Counted from the first letter of the stretch, positions 1-9,582 are shown. The stretch: 43,238 bases of DNA from Bacteroidales bacterium UBA1184 (GCA_002310235.1 DBYO01000021.1:1-43238); one strand, 5' to 3'. Program-made: numbers and translations. The notes: generated by a model from the letters alone, not told the origin.

Positions 1-23
1 TTCAATTTTGTGATTTCACTCAT
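1..23 (-). CDS. 5' end of a divergent gene (partial)
   Basis: On the minus strand an ATG at 23-21 opens a frame reading MSEITKL to the window edge, and a good Bacteroidota promoter (70-99) points at it. Only seven codons are visible, so no function can be given. The start is inferred from promoter position (leader about 40 bases). Confidence 0.45.
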
Positions 24-69
24 AATCTTATTTGTTTTTTAATTTGTTTGAATTTTTATTTAGTGATGG

Positions 70-99
70 CAAATATAAAAAATATTTCTGAATTGCAAA
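70..99 (-). promoter_or_regulatory. Bacteroidota-type promoter for the divergent gene at the left edge
   Basis: On the minus strand TTTG (99-96) is followed after 18 bases by TATATTTG (77-70), matching the TTTG / TAnnTTTG consensus and spacing. Transcription would start near 64, about 40 bases before the ATG at 23. Confidence 0.6.
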
Positions 100-188
100 C
101 CTAAAATTAGCTTAAAAAACTTTCCAGACAGCCATGCATTTCCATTCATATATTTTTAAAAAAAAGAGGTGCGTGTTAAAAAAAAATT

Positions 189-196
189 TATCTTTG
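189..196 (+). promoter_or_regulatory. -7 promoter element for the lipoprotein gene
   Basis: TATCTTTG matches the Bacteroidota -7 consensus. A start site near 203 excludes the in-frame GTG at 169 and supports the ATG at 226. No clear -33 TTTG is seen at the expected distance. Confidence 0.5.
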
Positions 197-225
197 TAGC
201 CGATTTAACCATAATAAGTAATGTT

Positions 226-1107
226 ATGAGGAATATCATTGTAATTTTTGCCTTATTTTGGGGTGCAATTTTATATGTAGGATGTACCAAATGCGGCTGC
301 ACTGACCCCGATGCAATAAACTACGATGAATCGGCAAAAAAGGATGACGGCTCGTGCGCATATCCCGTTGACCCCCGTTCGAAGATAGTAGGAAAGTATA
401 TTTGCTCAAGAAAATCAGAACAAGAAAATACTACCGATGAAAATATCGTGCTGGAAATATTTCCAGTGAGAACAAGCGAAAAACTTTTAAGCGCTTGGGA
501 TTCTTCATTAAACCTAACATTTCTTATGACCTACGATAATAAAGGAAACCTGTGCGACACCGCATTGGCGCAAGGTCTTCCCGGATATACGCAACTGTTT
601 ACCGGCTATGGCGGAAGTATCAAAAATTATGAAACTTCAGTATCCGGAACATACGACAAGTCAAAATCCATACTATTGAATTATAATTGTCATAAATGCA
701 CAGGATACGACACATATACTCCTGAGCACTACGTTTACACGGGAACAAGAATTCAAGAGTATCCTGTCACATTTGACACACCAGACTACAGAGGCCAATG
801 GACTGGCATATACGAAGGTACAAAATGTAAAAGTATGACAACTGGTCCTGCAGGTCTCCAACATACGAACGAAACCACAACAAACGTTACTTTGGAAGTA
901 TCGCTTGCTGACAACGATTCGGTTGTAAGGATTGAAGAAATAATAGACAATCCAGAAGCGATGTTCTATTATGCAGAACCAGACGGCACGCTAAAAAGGA
1001 TTGGAAATGTAGGATCTTTTTCCAACGATAGCCTAATAATTGAAATAGGTCAAACTTATAGTCCAGGGTCCAGCGGTAGCACATCTTACAAATGCAAGAA
1101 AAGATAA
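226..1107 (+). CDS. predicted lipoprotein with a GCTDPxAxNY / DDGSC motif
   Basis: A 293-residue envelope protein of unknown function. From the ATG at 226 it begins with a hydrophobic signal segment ending in a lipobox-like YVGC, so it is probably lipid-anchored. Directly after the lipidated Cys comes a Cys-rich stretch with the pattern GCTDPDAINYDE...DDGSCAYP, a short calcium-binding-like motif common in secreted Bacteroidota proteins. The remainder (about 230 residues) looks beta-rich and includes a CHKC pair, but I recognise no domain. A GTG at 169 would add 19 charged residues before the signal peptide and lies upstream of the likely promoter, so I rejected it. The gene stands alone, divergent from the gene at the left edge, and is followed by a 300-base non-coding stretch. 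Confidence 0.7.
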   Translation: MRNIIVIFALFWGAILYVGCTKCGCTDPDAINYDESAKKDDGSCAYPVDPRSKIVGKYICSRKSEQENTTDENIVLEIFPVRTSEKLLSAWDSSLNLTFLMTYDNKGNLCDTALAQGLPGYTQLFTGYGGSIKNYETSVSGTYDKSKSILLNYNCHKCTGYDTYTPEHYVYTGTRIQEYPVTFDTPDYRGQWTGIYEGTKCKSMTTGPAGLQHTNETTTNVTLEVSLADNDSVVRIEEIIDNPEAMFYYAEPDGTLKRIGNVGSFSNDSLIIEIGQTYSPGSSGSTSYKCKKR

Positions 1108-1419
1108 CACTCATCGCCACAAATATCAACCTATATATTGGGGGCTAAAAGGCTAACAGAAGAGAAGGCTAAAAGTCCAGCAGAAGACCTGTCAAACAGA
1201 AGACCTGTCCAGCAGAAGACCAGACGAGCAGTCTGGCTGTCAGCCTGTGGGACTGCAAGACTGTTAGCCTGTTAGACCGTGAGACAGCAAGCCAGTTAGC
1301 CTTCAAGCTCCATTTCGGCACATTCATTGCAAGACAAATTTTCATTAAAATAATTTTAAGGTTACAATACCATTTATAAAAGGATTGTTTCTTATCTTTG
1401 CAGTTTAAATTTGTATGAG
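1108..1419. repeat. intergenic region with word-like repeats (CAGAAGACCTGTC family)
   Basis: A 312-base gap. From about 1141 to 1301 it is built of recurring short words: GGCTAAAAG or GGCTAAC several times, CAGAAGACCTGTC at 1181-1193 and 1197-1209, a third CAGAAGACC at 1213, then CTGTTAGCC/CTGTTAGAC variants. CCAGAC-GAGCA-GTCTGG can form a hairpin. The same vocabulary recurs at 23013-23107. The rest (1302-1392) is AT-rich with no recognised feature apart from the promoter at 1393. Confidence 0.6.
1393..1400 (+). promoter_or_regulatory. -7 promoter element for the thioredoxin-fold gene
   Basis: TATCTTTG, an exact TAnnTTTG match, ends 19 bases before the ATG at 1420. The expected start site near 1407 leaves a leader of about 13 bases and places the alternative TTG (1411) almost at the 5' end. 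Confidence 0.6.
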
Positions 1420-2493
1420 ATGAAAAAGGTCTTGTTCATTATTATAGCAGTTATCTGCGCAGGACAGATCGCTCCAGCACAGATAAGATGGATGGGCATA
1501 GAGGAGGCTATGCGGAAGCAGGACTCGATGCCAAAGACGATAATAATAGACATGTACACCGACTGGTGCGGATGGTGCAAGAAAATGGATGCCGAAACTT
1601 TCAGCAGTCCCGAAATATCATCATACATCAACAACAACTTCTACCCTGTGAAGTTCAACGCCGAAACCACCGACACCATAATGTTCCCCATAAAGCATAC
1701 CGATGAAAAAACAGGAGAAACAACAAAAGAGCTCAAGCCGTTTATAAATCCGCAAACAGGCAACCGCTCGCCTCACATGCTGGCACAGATGCTTCTGAGC
1801 GGACGTATGTCGTACCCTACCATAGTATTCATCGACTTCGAAAGCAACATTATTCCAATTGCAGGATACATGACTCCCGACGACCTTGAACCTATGCTCG
1901 TCTATTTCGCAGAACGAATCAACAAATACAGTCCGTGGGACGAATACATGCAGTGCTTCAACGCAGCATTCCGTCCCGACCTCGACACTACCGACACGTT
2001 CAACGGCTCTATCGACTGGATAAACTTCAACAAGGCTGTGGAAAAGATGAAAACACAACCGAAAAAAATGCTTCTGTACATATATTCCGACTGGAACTCA
2101 AGCAGCAAAATCATGCTCGGTGGCTCGTTCAAGGAAAAGGCCTTGTCCGAATTCATAAACAAGAATTTCTATCCAGTAAAAATTCCTTACGATGTAACCG
2201 ACACACTAAAAATTGCAGGTCGCGAATTCGTCAACGAAACAGGACAAATGCAGTATCCCAACCAACTCGTACTCTCGCTGCTGCATCCCGATTACCGCAT
2301 TCCGGCATTTGTAATTTTTGACGAACACGCCACCCACCCCTTGTTTGTGCAACGCGGATTCTCATCATACTCAACAATAGAGAAAATACTAACCTACTTC
2401 AACGACAACCTTCAGACCAAAGGTGTTGACATTCAAAAATACTACAACGAATACAAATCTGTATTAAGAGAAAACAAAAACGAACAAAAATAA
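1420..2493 (+). CDS. secreted tandem thioredoxin-fold protein (one CGWC site, one degenerate)
   Basis: A 357-residue periplasmic protein with signal peptide (MKKVLFIIIAVICAGQIAPAQ) and two thioredoxin-like domains. Domain 1 has the redox motif CGWC at residues 50-53 after YTDW, followed by SYPTIVFID supplying the cis-Pro. Domain 2 (about residues 205-340) repeats the layout, with YSDW then NSSSK where WCGWCK would be and IPAFVIFD as the cis-Pro strand, so it lacks both cysteines. Domain 1 would act in thiol-disulfide exchange in the envelope. Domain 2 may be structural or peptide-binding. It lies 6 bases before the LysM protein and probably heads an operon with it and rseP. A TTG at 1411 would add three residues; the ATG is preferred. 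Confidence 0.8.
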   Translation: MKKVLFIIIAVICAGQIAPAQIRWMGIEEAMRKQDSMPKTIIIDMYTDWCGWCKKMDAETFSSPEISSYINNNFYPVKFNAETTDTIMFPIKHTDEKTGETTKELKPFINPQTGNRSPHMLAQMLLSGRMSYPTIVFIDFESNIIPIAGYMTPDDLEPMLVYFAERINKYSPWDEYMQCFNAAFRPDLDTTDTFNGSIDWINFNKAVEKMKTQPKKMLLYIYSDWNSSSKIMLGGSFKEKALSEFINKNFYPVKIPYDVTDTLKIAGREFVNETGQMQYPNQLVLSLLHPDYRIPAFVIFDEHATHPLFVQRGFSSYSTIEKILTYFNDNLQTKGVDIQKYYNEYKSVLRENKNEQK

Positions 2494-2499
2494 ACGAAA

Positions 2500-4431
2500 A
2501 TGCTTAAAAGATTTTTAATCATATTAATCCCCGCAATATTTGCTGTATCCTACACATCGGCTCAGGTGGCTGTTGAAATTTCACAAGAAAAAATTCTTGA
2601 AAACGGTCAGAAATTCTATCTCCACACCGTTCAGCAGGGACAAACTCTGTACTCGATATGCAAAGCCTACTCTGTAACCGAAAAAGAGGTGATAAACAAC
2701 AACCCAAACCTACAATCTGGCACACTATCAATCGGACAGGTAATTCGCATACCTATCGAGAACGAAATCTCGAAAGACGGCAAATACATCGTCTATATGG
2801 TGAAAAAAGGAGAAACCTTGTATTCGCTTCTCAAGCGATTCGACACCTCCGAAAAGGAATTCTATGAAGCAAATCCCAAACTCAACAAAAAAGAAAGCAT
2901 AAAATCTGGAGACGAAATATACTTCCCTATAAAGGACAAGAAAAACGAAAATACACCTATCGTCACCAAAGTCGAAGACAAGCCAGAAAACACCATAGAG
3001 GAACGCGACGACAGCAAATACATCTACCATACTGTTGAAAAAGGAGAAACCTTGTACAAGATTACAAAGCAGTACGACATTACTCTCGAAGAACTCGTAG
3101 CAGAAAATCCTCATCTGGCCGACCGTCCGCTTTCGATAAACGAAACCATACGTATTCCTCGCAAAAAAAACACTGTAAAACCTGTTACTCCTGCCGAAAG
3201 CGACGACAACCCTACAATTATTGTACATGCTGTAACAGACACAACTGCAACAACCAACGACGACTCAACTAGAATCCGGAACTACCAACCAGGCGAATGT
3301 AATCCCGACGAATGGTACACTCATGGCAAAGAGTTCACCGTGGCATTGCTTATGTCGTTCGAAACCGGAGCCAACCTCCGCGACCTTGCAGGCCAGGAAA
3401 AAAGAAAAGTACCACAAAAAATCAGACCTGTAACGGAAAGAGCTGTCGATTTCTATTCAGGATGCCTCGTAGCGTTAGAGAATTTCAAGAGCGAGGATGT
3501 TAGGATAAAGTTCAAGGCTTACGACATAGGCAAGGACAATACAATACTTACCACGATGGTGGCCGAGGGAAAACTCGACAACGTTGACATGATTATAGGT
3601 CCGGCATACAAGAGTCAGGTCGACTACCTTAACTCCCTCAACTTGAACGTACCTATGCTCCTCCCGTTTGTCACCGACGAAAGCATACTCAAAAACAACC
3701 CCTACAACATAATGCTTAACCCAAGCAAACAGGACATACGAAACGAGGTTTCGAAATACGCAGCACAAATCAGTGGTAGCAATGTCCTCATCGTAAAGGG
3801 AACTTCCGACGAATCGAAAGCATCATCGGAAAAATACATCGAGGCCATGAACAATGCTGGAGTTACAGCCACCGAACTTACATTCAACGGAAGCAGCATC
3901 GAAAACATAGGCGGTTCGCTGATAAAAGGAGCCGAAAACATAATTGTCCTCACATTCGAAAGCGAAATGTCGATAACCAGAGTGCTCACACAAGTATTCA
4001 AACTTTGCAAAGACTACAAGATTACTCTTGTTTCCGATCCAAAGATTATGAACTATGAAAGCATAGACCCGAACTATTATGCCGAAGTGAAATACACTTA
4101 CTACTCAAACATAAACATAAACTACAAAGATATAAAAGTAAAGTCTTTCATAAACAAGTTCCACAACGCATTCCTATGCGAACCTAACACCGACGCTTAC
4201 ATTGCCGCCGACGCAATAAACTATTTTGTTCCGTTGCTGCAAAAAGCAGGAAAAGACTTTGCTCCATGCATCGACCAGGACTACATATACGAAGGTCTCG
4301 GCGGCAAACGCCAGTACCAAAACGGTGCCAACTACTTTGACAATTCGTTCAGCAACAAGGAAGTTTACTTATACACAATTCAGAGCGACTATTCGTTCTC
4401 TCAAGTATATCCAACAGAATCCAACAACTAA
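2500..4431 (+). CDS. LysM x3 plus periplasmic-binding-fold (receptor family) protein
   Basis: A 643-residue exported protein with a signal peptide (to about residue 21, then AQVAVEI). Three LysM peptidoglycan-binding modules follow, at about residues 40-85, 97-144 and 175-220, each with the (H/Y)TVxxGxTLYxI...NP...L..G..IxIP pattern. A Thr/Asp-rich linker leads to a C-terminal domain (about 275-640) resembling type-1 periplasmic binding proteins of the leucine/amino-acid receptor fold, with alternating strands such as VDMIIGPAYKSQ and NVLIVKGTSDES. No ABC transporter genes are nearby, so it is more likely a wall-bound sensor or scaffold than a transport receptor. This architecture is known in Bacteroidota; its function is, as far as I know, not established. 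It sits between the thioredoxin-fold gene and rseP. Confidence 0.85.
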   Translation: MLKRFLIILIPAIFAVSYTSAQVAVEISQEKILENGQKFYLHTVQQGQTLYSICKAYSVTEKEVINNNPNLQSGTLSIGQVIRIPIENEISKDGKYIVYMVKKGETLYSLLKRFDTSEKEFYEANPKLNKKESIKSGDEIYFPIKDKKNENTPIVTKVEDKPENTIEERDDSKYIYHTVEKGETLYKITKQYDITLEELVAENPHLADRPLSINETIRIPRKKNTVKPVTPAESDDNPTIIVHAVTDTTATTNDDSTRIRNYQPGECNPDEWYTHGKEFTVALLMSFETGANLRDLAGQEKRKVPQKIRPVTERAVDFYSGCLVALENFKSEDVRIKFKAYDIGKDNTILTTMVAEGKLDNVDMIIGPAYKSQVDYLNSLNLNVPMLLPFVTDESILKNNPYNIMLNPSKQDIRNEVSKYAAQISGSNVLIVKGTSDESKASSEKYIEAMNNAGVTATELTFNGSSIENIGGSLIKGAENIIVLTFESEMSITRVLTQVFKLCKDYKITLVSDPKIMNYESIDPNYYAEVKYTYYSNININYKDIKVKSFINKFHNAFLCEPNTDAYIAADAINYFVPLLQKAGKDFAPCIDQDYIYEGLGGKRQYQNGANYFDNSFSNKEVYLYTIQSDYSFSQVYPTESNN

Positions 4432-4443
4432 CACCGCAGAGAA

Positions 4444-5832
4444 ATGGGAGCTTTAACAATGACCGTACAACTGCTACTAGCGCTATCGCTATTAGTTGTA
4501 ATACACGAGTTCGGACATTATCTCGCAGCAAAGGCTTTTGGCGTAAGAGTTAAGAAATTCTATCTGTTCTTCGATTTCCCGATGTTCTTCACCGAACCAA
4601 CTTTTGCTCTTTTCAGGGCAAAAAAGGTAAACGGCAAATGGGTTTTTAGTTGGTTTAGCCGTAAGGCTCCCAAGGAATACGAGGAAGACGAAACTACCAC
4701 CGAATGGGGAATTGGATACTTCCCTCTGGGCGGCTATTGTGCCATCGACGGAATGGTTGACGAAACCACTTCGTCGGACCAGCTTCCGGCAGAACCCAAA
4801 CCATGGGAGTTCCGTACCAAACCCGCATGGCAGCGACTGATAATAATGATTGGCGGTGTAACAATGAACGTAATTGCCGCTGTGCTGATTCTAGGATTCT
4901 CGCATCTGGCATTCACAAAGTCATACCTTCCTGTCGAAAACGTCCCCGAAGGCATATATCCTAGCGAATACGGACGCTTCCTCGGCTTCGAGACTGGCGA
5001 CATGATTGCCGAAATAAACGGAAACCCAGTCGAACGCTACGAAGATGTTTTCTCGGCAAAACTGTTCTTCGCAAAAACGATTACAGTAAACCGCAACGGA
5101 TACATCAAGGAAATAGAAATTCCCGATACGCTCTACTCGTACATGAAAAGCGGAGGAACACTATTCTCTCTTTCCAACCATAAAGTTTTAATCGACAGCG
5201 TAGTCGAAGGAATGGCAGCTTACAATGCCGGAATAAAGCCGAATTCGAGCCTGCTGAAAATCGACAACATAGAAGTGCAAAGTTTCGGACAAATGCGGGA
5301 CTTGCTTGAATTCAACAAAGGTAAAACTCTTGAATTTGTGCTCGCTGCCAACGGAACCCAATACACGGCACCAGTAGCTATCGACAGTACTGGAAAAATC
5401 GGTGTCTTCGTCCATCAGCCCGAATACGAAACCAGACCGTACACATTCTCAACCGCTATGAAATACGGCTGGCGCGACGCTATGGAAACTCTATATGCCA
5501 ACATAAAAGGCTTCGGACTTATTTTCAGCGGAAAGGAAAAGGCACGAGAAAACCTACAAGGACCTATAGGCATCGCTAAAGTATATGGACCAACATGGGA
5601 CTGGGCACGATTCTGGAAACTTACAGGAATCATTTCCATCATATTGGCATTCATGAACATACTGCCGATTCCGGCCCTCGACGGCGGACACGTGCTGCTG
5701 CTTGCCATCGAAGCCATAACACGTCGCCGACTGCCAAACAAAGCTCTCGACATCATACAGAGAATCGGTCTGATGCTATTGCTAGCCCTTATGGTTTTCA
5801 TTATTGTAAACGATATTCTAAATCTTTTCTAA
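4444..5832 (+). CDS. rseP: RIP metalloprotease RseP (site-2 protease)
   Basis: An intramembrane zinc protease of 462 residues that cleaves membrane-bound anti-sigma factors or signal-peptide remnants. The first transmembrane segment carries the zinc-binding HEFGH motif at residues 21-25. The C-terminal NILPIPALDGGH motif supplies the third zinc ligand (Asp about 413) in the third membrane region. Between them are two PDZ-like segments (GFETGDMIAEINGNPV and MAAYNAGIKPNSSLLKIDNI). Length is normal for Bacteroidota RseP. It starts 12 bases after the LysM gene and ends one base before the next start, so it is cotranscribed. Confidence 0.93.
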   Translation: MGALTMTVQLLLALSLLVVIHEFGHYLAAKAFGVRVKKFYLFFDFPMFFTEPTFALFRAKKVNGKWVFSWFSRKAPKEYEEDETTTEWGIGYFPLGGYCAIDGMVDETTSSDQLPAEPKPWEFRTKPAWQRLIIMIGGVTMNVIAAVLILGFSHLAFTKSYLPVENVPEGIYPSEYGRFLGFETGDMIAEINGNPVERYEDVFSAKLFFAKTITVNRNGYIKEIEIPDTLYSYMKSGGTLFSLSNHKVLIDSVVEGMAAYNAGIKPNSSLLKIDNIEVQSFGQMRDLLEFNKGKTLEFVLAANGTQYTAPVAIDSTGKIGVFVHQPEYETRPYTFSTAMKYGWRDAMETLYANIKGFGLIFSGKEKARENLQGPIGIAKVYGPTWDWARFWKLTGIISIILAFMNILPIPALDGGHVLLLAIEAITRRRLPNKALDIIQRIGLMLLLALMVFIIVNDILNLF

Positions 5833-5833
5833 T

Positions 5834-6661
5834 ATGATGACGAAACGTATTCTTTCAATATTATTGATTGCAATTTCATTTGCAACTATAACTTACGGGC
5901 AGGAGTACCTCGACTTCAACAACAGCTACAACCGTCAGAAACGAGTGCTGGTTGTTCCGTTCGACGAAAGAATATACTTCAACGACGCGACTGCCGAAAT
6001 CGCTAGACGCGATGGGCTCAATCACGATGAGATAATGGAATATTTCCGCTATCAACTCAACCTTTATATTATAAATTCGCTCATCGACTCGTGCGAGATT
6101 GTCGACCTTATGATGAACAACACCCGCGAGGACGAAGCCGACATTACTGGACTATACACCACTATGTCGTACGAGCTACGCCTTGCCGAATTTGAAATTG
6201 ACACCGAAAACATGGGTGCTCTTGCACGCAAACGAGCAGAAAAGCTTGAGGAGGCACGACGCAAACAACGTGAGGAAGAAATGAAAAACGCACGTCCAGG
6301 TATGCAAAACGGCGAAATTGTAGGTCGCAAACAGCAAACCGACGACATGTACCTGCACATCGTCATCGGACAGCCCGAAGTACTCAAGGAAATAGCTAGC
6401 CGACGCAAAGTCGATTACTTCCTGTTTGTAAACCAGTTCGACATCAAGACCGACTACCGCGACCCGTACATCAGCGGACAGCGCAATGTAAACCGGTTGA
6501 TGCGCGTGCATTTCAGCATATACAACGCTAACGGTGAATTCATTTCGGGCAACTACGCCAGTGCAAAAGTGCCTATCTACGAGGACGACAAGGAAAGAAT
6601 TGTCAACCAGTACTTCCCCGAAATTATGCGCCAGATATTGAAAAAGATAAAATTCCATTGA
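5834..6661 (+). CDS. secreted protein of unknown function
   Basis: A 275-residue protein with a clear signal peptide (MMTKRILSILLIAISFATITYGQ). I do not recognise a domain. Visible features are a hydrophobic core strand KRVLVVPFDERIYF after the signal, a charged helix at about residues 130-160 (RKRAEKLEEARRKQREEEMK), and a C-terminal part with strand-like VDYFLFVNQFDI and RVHFSIYNANGEFISG. It is tightly packed between rseP (1 base) and rdgB (1 base), so it is certainly part of this operon and may act in the envelope with RseP. An ATG three bases further in (5837) is an equal start. Confidence 0.75.
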   Translation: MMTKRILSILLIAISFATITYGQEYLDFNNSYNRQKRVLVVPFDERIYFNDATAEIARRDGLNHDEIMEYFRYQLNLYIINSLIDSCEIVDLMMNNTREDEADITGLYTTMSYELRLAEFEIDTENMGALARKRAEKLEEARRKQREEEMKNARPGMQNGEIVGRKQQTDDMYLHIVIGQPEVLKEIASRRKVDYFLFVNQFDIKTDYRDPYISGQRNVNRLMRVHFSIYNANGEFISGNYASAKVPIYEDDKERIVNQYFPEIMRQILKKIKFH

Positions 6662-6662
6662 T

Positions 6663-7250
6663 ATGAAACTCGTACTCGCCAGCAACAACAAACATAAGTT
6701 AGAAGAAATGCGGGCAATACTTGCCAACGACATCGAAATATTGTCGCTTGCCGACATCGACTGCCACGATGAAATTCCCGAAGAACAAGACACCATTGAA
6801 GGAAACGCATTGCAAAAGGCAAGATACATATACGACAAATTCGGTATGAACTGCTTTGCCGACGACACAGGTCTTGAAGTGGAATGCCTAGGAGGTGAAC
6901 CGGGTGTGTATTCGGCACGCTACGCTGGCGAACATCCAACATTTGCCGACAACATTGCAAAACTTCTTGCCAATATGGAAGGCAAAGACAACCGCAAAGC
7001 CCGATTCAGAACCGCAATAGCTCTTATTATCGATGGAAAAGAGCATATATTCGAAGGCGAAGTCAACGGACAGATAATAAAGGAATACCGCGGTCACAAC
7101 GGATTCGGCTACGACCCAGTCTTCCTGCCCGACGGCTACAATGAGACCTTTGCCGAACTGTCTGCCGAAATAAAGAACAAAATAAGTCACAGAGGAAATG
7201 CAGCAAAAAAACTAGCCGATTTCCTCAACAAACTCAACAAAAATGAATAA
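6663..7250 (+). CDS. rdgB: XTP/dITP diphosphatase (RdgB/HAM1 family)
   Basis: Hydrolyses dITP, XTP and ITP to monophosphates, removing deaminated purines from the nucleotide pool. At 195 residues it matches the family length. The N-terminal strand and nucleotide-binding motif ASNNKHKLEEM (residues 6-16), the catalytic FADDTGLEV (Asp 67/68), the PGVYSARYAG motif and GFGYDPVFLP are all present. It overlaps the start of the PorZ gene by 8 bases, indicating translational coupling. Confidence 0.94.
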   Translation: MKLVLASNNKHKLEEMRAILANDIEILSLADIDCHDEIPEEQDTIEGNALQKARYIYDKFGMNCFADDTGLEVECLGGEPGVYSARYAGEHPTFADNIAKLLANMEGKDNRKARFRTAIALIIDGKEHIFEGEVNGQIIKEYRGHNGFGYDPVFLPDGYNETFAELSAEIKNKISHRGNAAKKLADFLNKLNKNE

Positions 7251-9582
7251 ATACGAATCGTTTGTCATAACAATTGCCTTTCTCATATTGTCGCTAATGT
7301 CGTCGGCACAAGTAGCCGTAGGACAATGGCAGGATCATTTCTCATACAACAACGGCAAACAGGTAATTGTCGTTGACAAAACAATATACATGATTTCCGA
7401 AAGCGGAATACTTAAATACAACAAGGAAAACTCGGAAATCGAGAAACTAACAAAACTAAACTACCTATCCGACATCACTCCCTCCGCTATCGCGTACGAC
7501 GAACACACAAAAAGCATAATAATCGGATACTCAAACGGAAATATCGATGTAATAAACAACAATGAAATAACAAACTTAAACGACATAAAGAAAAAGAACA
7601 TAAACAGCAGCAAATCAATTAACTCAATAATTGCAAAAAACGGGATTGCATATATAGGCTGCGACTTCGGAATCGTAACCATCGACATCAAACGCATGGA
7701 AGTAAAAGAAACATGGTTTTTCGGAAACAATGGTTCGTACATGCATGTAAACGATATGGACTTCAACGATAAAGACATTTATGTAGCAACAACAACTGGA
7801 ATATACAAAGGCAACCTCGACGACAATCTTGTTGACTTCTCCAAATGGACAGAGCTATCCAACACCAATCAGCCGTCATTGGCATGGATGAAAAGCGAAA
7901 ACTTCAACACTCTCAAATATTTCCAAAACAAGCTTATTGCAAACTACAAAAGTTTACAAGCAAATAGTGATACCATTATGGCGTACGACGGCTCAACATG
8001 GTCTCACGTGCTCGACAATATCAAATTTGCCAATAAACTTTCGGGCAACAACGACACACTTATATGCTCAACAGGAATGGCTCTGTACACATTCAACGCA
8101 AATCTTGAGCAGACAAACGAATTCTGGCACTACGTAAGAGAAGGATCATGGACTACCATGTATGCCTACGACGCAATAATAAGCAAAAACAAAATATGGA
8201 TTGCCGACAGAGTGAACGGACTGGGTTGGCTCGAAAGCTGGTGGGGCGAAATAATAAAAATAAACTCACCAAACGATAACAGAGTCTTCGACATAACATC
8301 ATCGGGGTCGAGAACCATAGCTGTAAGAGGCGGTTACGACGCTTCGTACACTCCTACGTGGACCAACTCTACAATATACAGCTACAAAGACTACGAATGG
8401 GAAACTATTACTGACAAAAAGATACCCGAGCTATCGGAACCTAGAGACCTTGTAAGCATTAGCATCGACCCCAATGACGAAACTCATTATTTTATAGGTT
8501 CATGGACTAGTGGCCTTATCGAATTCAGGAACGACCAGTTCTATAAGAATTACAACGAGACAAACAGCACATTGACCACAATCAATGGCACAAACATGAT
8601 ACGAACAGGTAGCACTGCATTCGACAGCAATGGCAACCTATGGGTTACAAATTCTCTAGCCTCCAAATGCCTACACGTAATGACACCCGACGGGAAATGG
8701 ACGGGATTCTCTTTCCCAAACATGGTAAAAAATATCAAAAAAGTAATAGTGACAAGCAGTGGCAAGAAATGGATGGCCATAGGACAATCGGGTGGTTTGT
8801 TTGTGTTTGACGACAATGGCACTCCTGACGACCAATCCGACGACCACTACAAGCATCTTAACGTTACCAACGAAAACGGCGAGATTGTAAGCAACGACGT
8901 TTACTCCATTGCAGAAGACAAAAACGGATACATTTGGGTGGGCACGGCAAAAGGCGTTGTCGTATATTACAACCCCGACAAGGTATTCGACAGTTCCTCA
9001 TTCTGGGGCAGACAGATAAAAGTCCCTCGTAACGATGGCACCGACAATGCCGACCTACTGCTTTCGGCCGATGTGGTAACAGCAATAAGCATCGATGGCG
9101 CCAACTGCAAATGGTTCGGCACTCAGAACGGCGGAGCATACTACACTAGCGCCGATGGCATCGAGACGATACACCATTTCAATACGACTAACAGCGCTAT
9201 ACCAAGCGACAACATATTGGCAATAAGCATTGTTCCTGAAACAGGAGATGTGTTCTTCGGCACTAGCAAAGGTATTATTTCATATCGTGGAACTGCTACT
9301 GAAGGGTTCGAAACCTATGACGAAATATTAGCTTTTCCCAATCCTGTACGCTCCGACTATGACGGACCTATCACAATTAAAGGACTTGTCGCCGGCTCCA
9401 TTGTAAAGATTGCCGACATCGCAGGCAACATTGTTTACGAAGCAAAATCAACAGGCGGACAATTGGTCTGGGACGGACTTAATCTCAACGGCAAACGTGT
9501 CGCTACTGGTGTATATGTGGTATTTGCCTCCACCGAAATCGGAGAACAAAAATCAACAACAAAAATTCTTTTCATAAAATAA
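7243..9582 (+). CDS. porZ: PorZ-like type IX secretion protein (beta-propeller, C-terminal sorting domain)
   Basis: A 779-residue exported protein with a signal peptide ending SSAQ. The N-terminal block VAVGQWQDHFSYNNGKQV is the signature I associate with PorZ, the T9SS attachment-complex protein that delivers anionic lipopolysaccharide to PorU. Two-component-regulator-propeller repeats follow (for example YSIAEDKNGYIWVGTAKGV and NLWVTNS). The last 85 residues are a T9SS sorting domain (FPNPVRSDYDGPITI...IVKIADIAGNIVYEA...LNGKRVATGVYVV...TKILFIK). Length matches the roughly 775 residues of the Porphyromonas protein. It implies that the organism has a T9SS, though no other Por gene is in the window. 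It overlaps rdgB and is followed by a repeat string starting at its stop codon, then recO. Confidence 0.85.
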   Translation: MNKYESFVITIAFLILSLMSSAQVAVGQWQDHFSYNNGKQVIVVDKTIYMISESGILKYNKENSEIEKLTKLNYLSDITPSAIAYDEHTKSIIIGYSNGNIDVINNNEITNLNDIKKKNINSSKSINSIIAKNGIAYIGCDFGIVTIDIKRMEVKETWFFGNNGSYMHVNDMDFNDKDIYVATTTGIYKGNLDDNLVDFSKWTELSNTNQPSLAWMKSENFNTLKYFQNKLIANYKSLQANSDTIMAYDGSTWSHVLDNIKFANKLSGNNDTLICSTGMALYTFNANLEQTNEFWHYVREGSWTTMYAYDAIISKNKIWIADRVNGLGWLESWWGEIIKINSPNDNRVFDITSSGSRTIAVRGGYDASYTPTWTNSTIYSYKDYEWETITDKKIPELSEPRDLVSISIDPNDETHYFIGSWTSGLIEFRNDQFYKNYNETNSTLTTINGTNMIRTGSTAFDSNGNLWVTNSLASKCLHVMTPDGKWTGFSFPNMVKNIKKVIVTSSGKKWMAIGQSGGLFVFDDNGTPDDQSDDHYKHLNVTNENGEIVSNDVYSIAEDKNGYIWVGTAKGVVVYYNPDKVFDSSSFWGRQIKVPRNDGTDNADLLLSADVVTAISIDGANCKWFGTQNGGAYYTSADGIETIHHFNTTNSAIPSDNILAISIVPETGDVFFGTSKGIISYRGTATEGFETYDEILAFPNPVRSDYDGPITIKGLVAGSIVKIADIAGNIVYEAKSTGGQLVWDGLNLNGKRVATGVYVVFASTEIGEQKSTTKILFIK

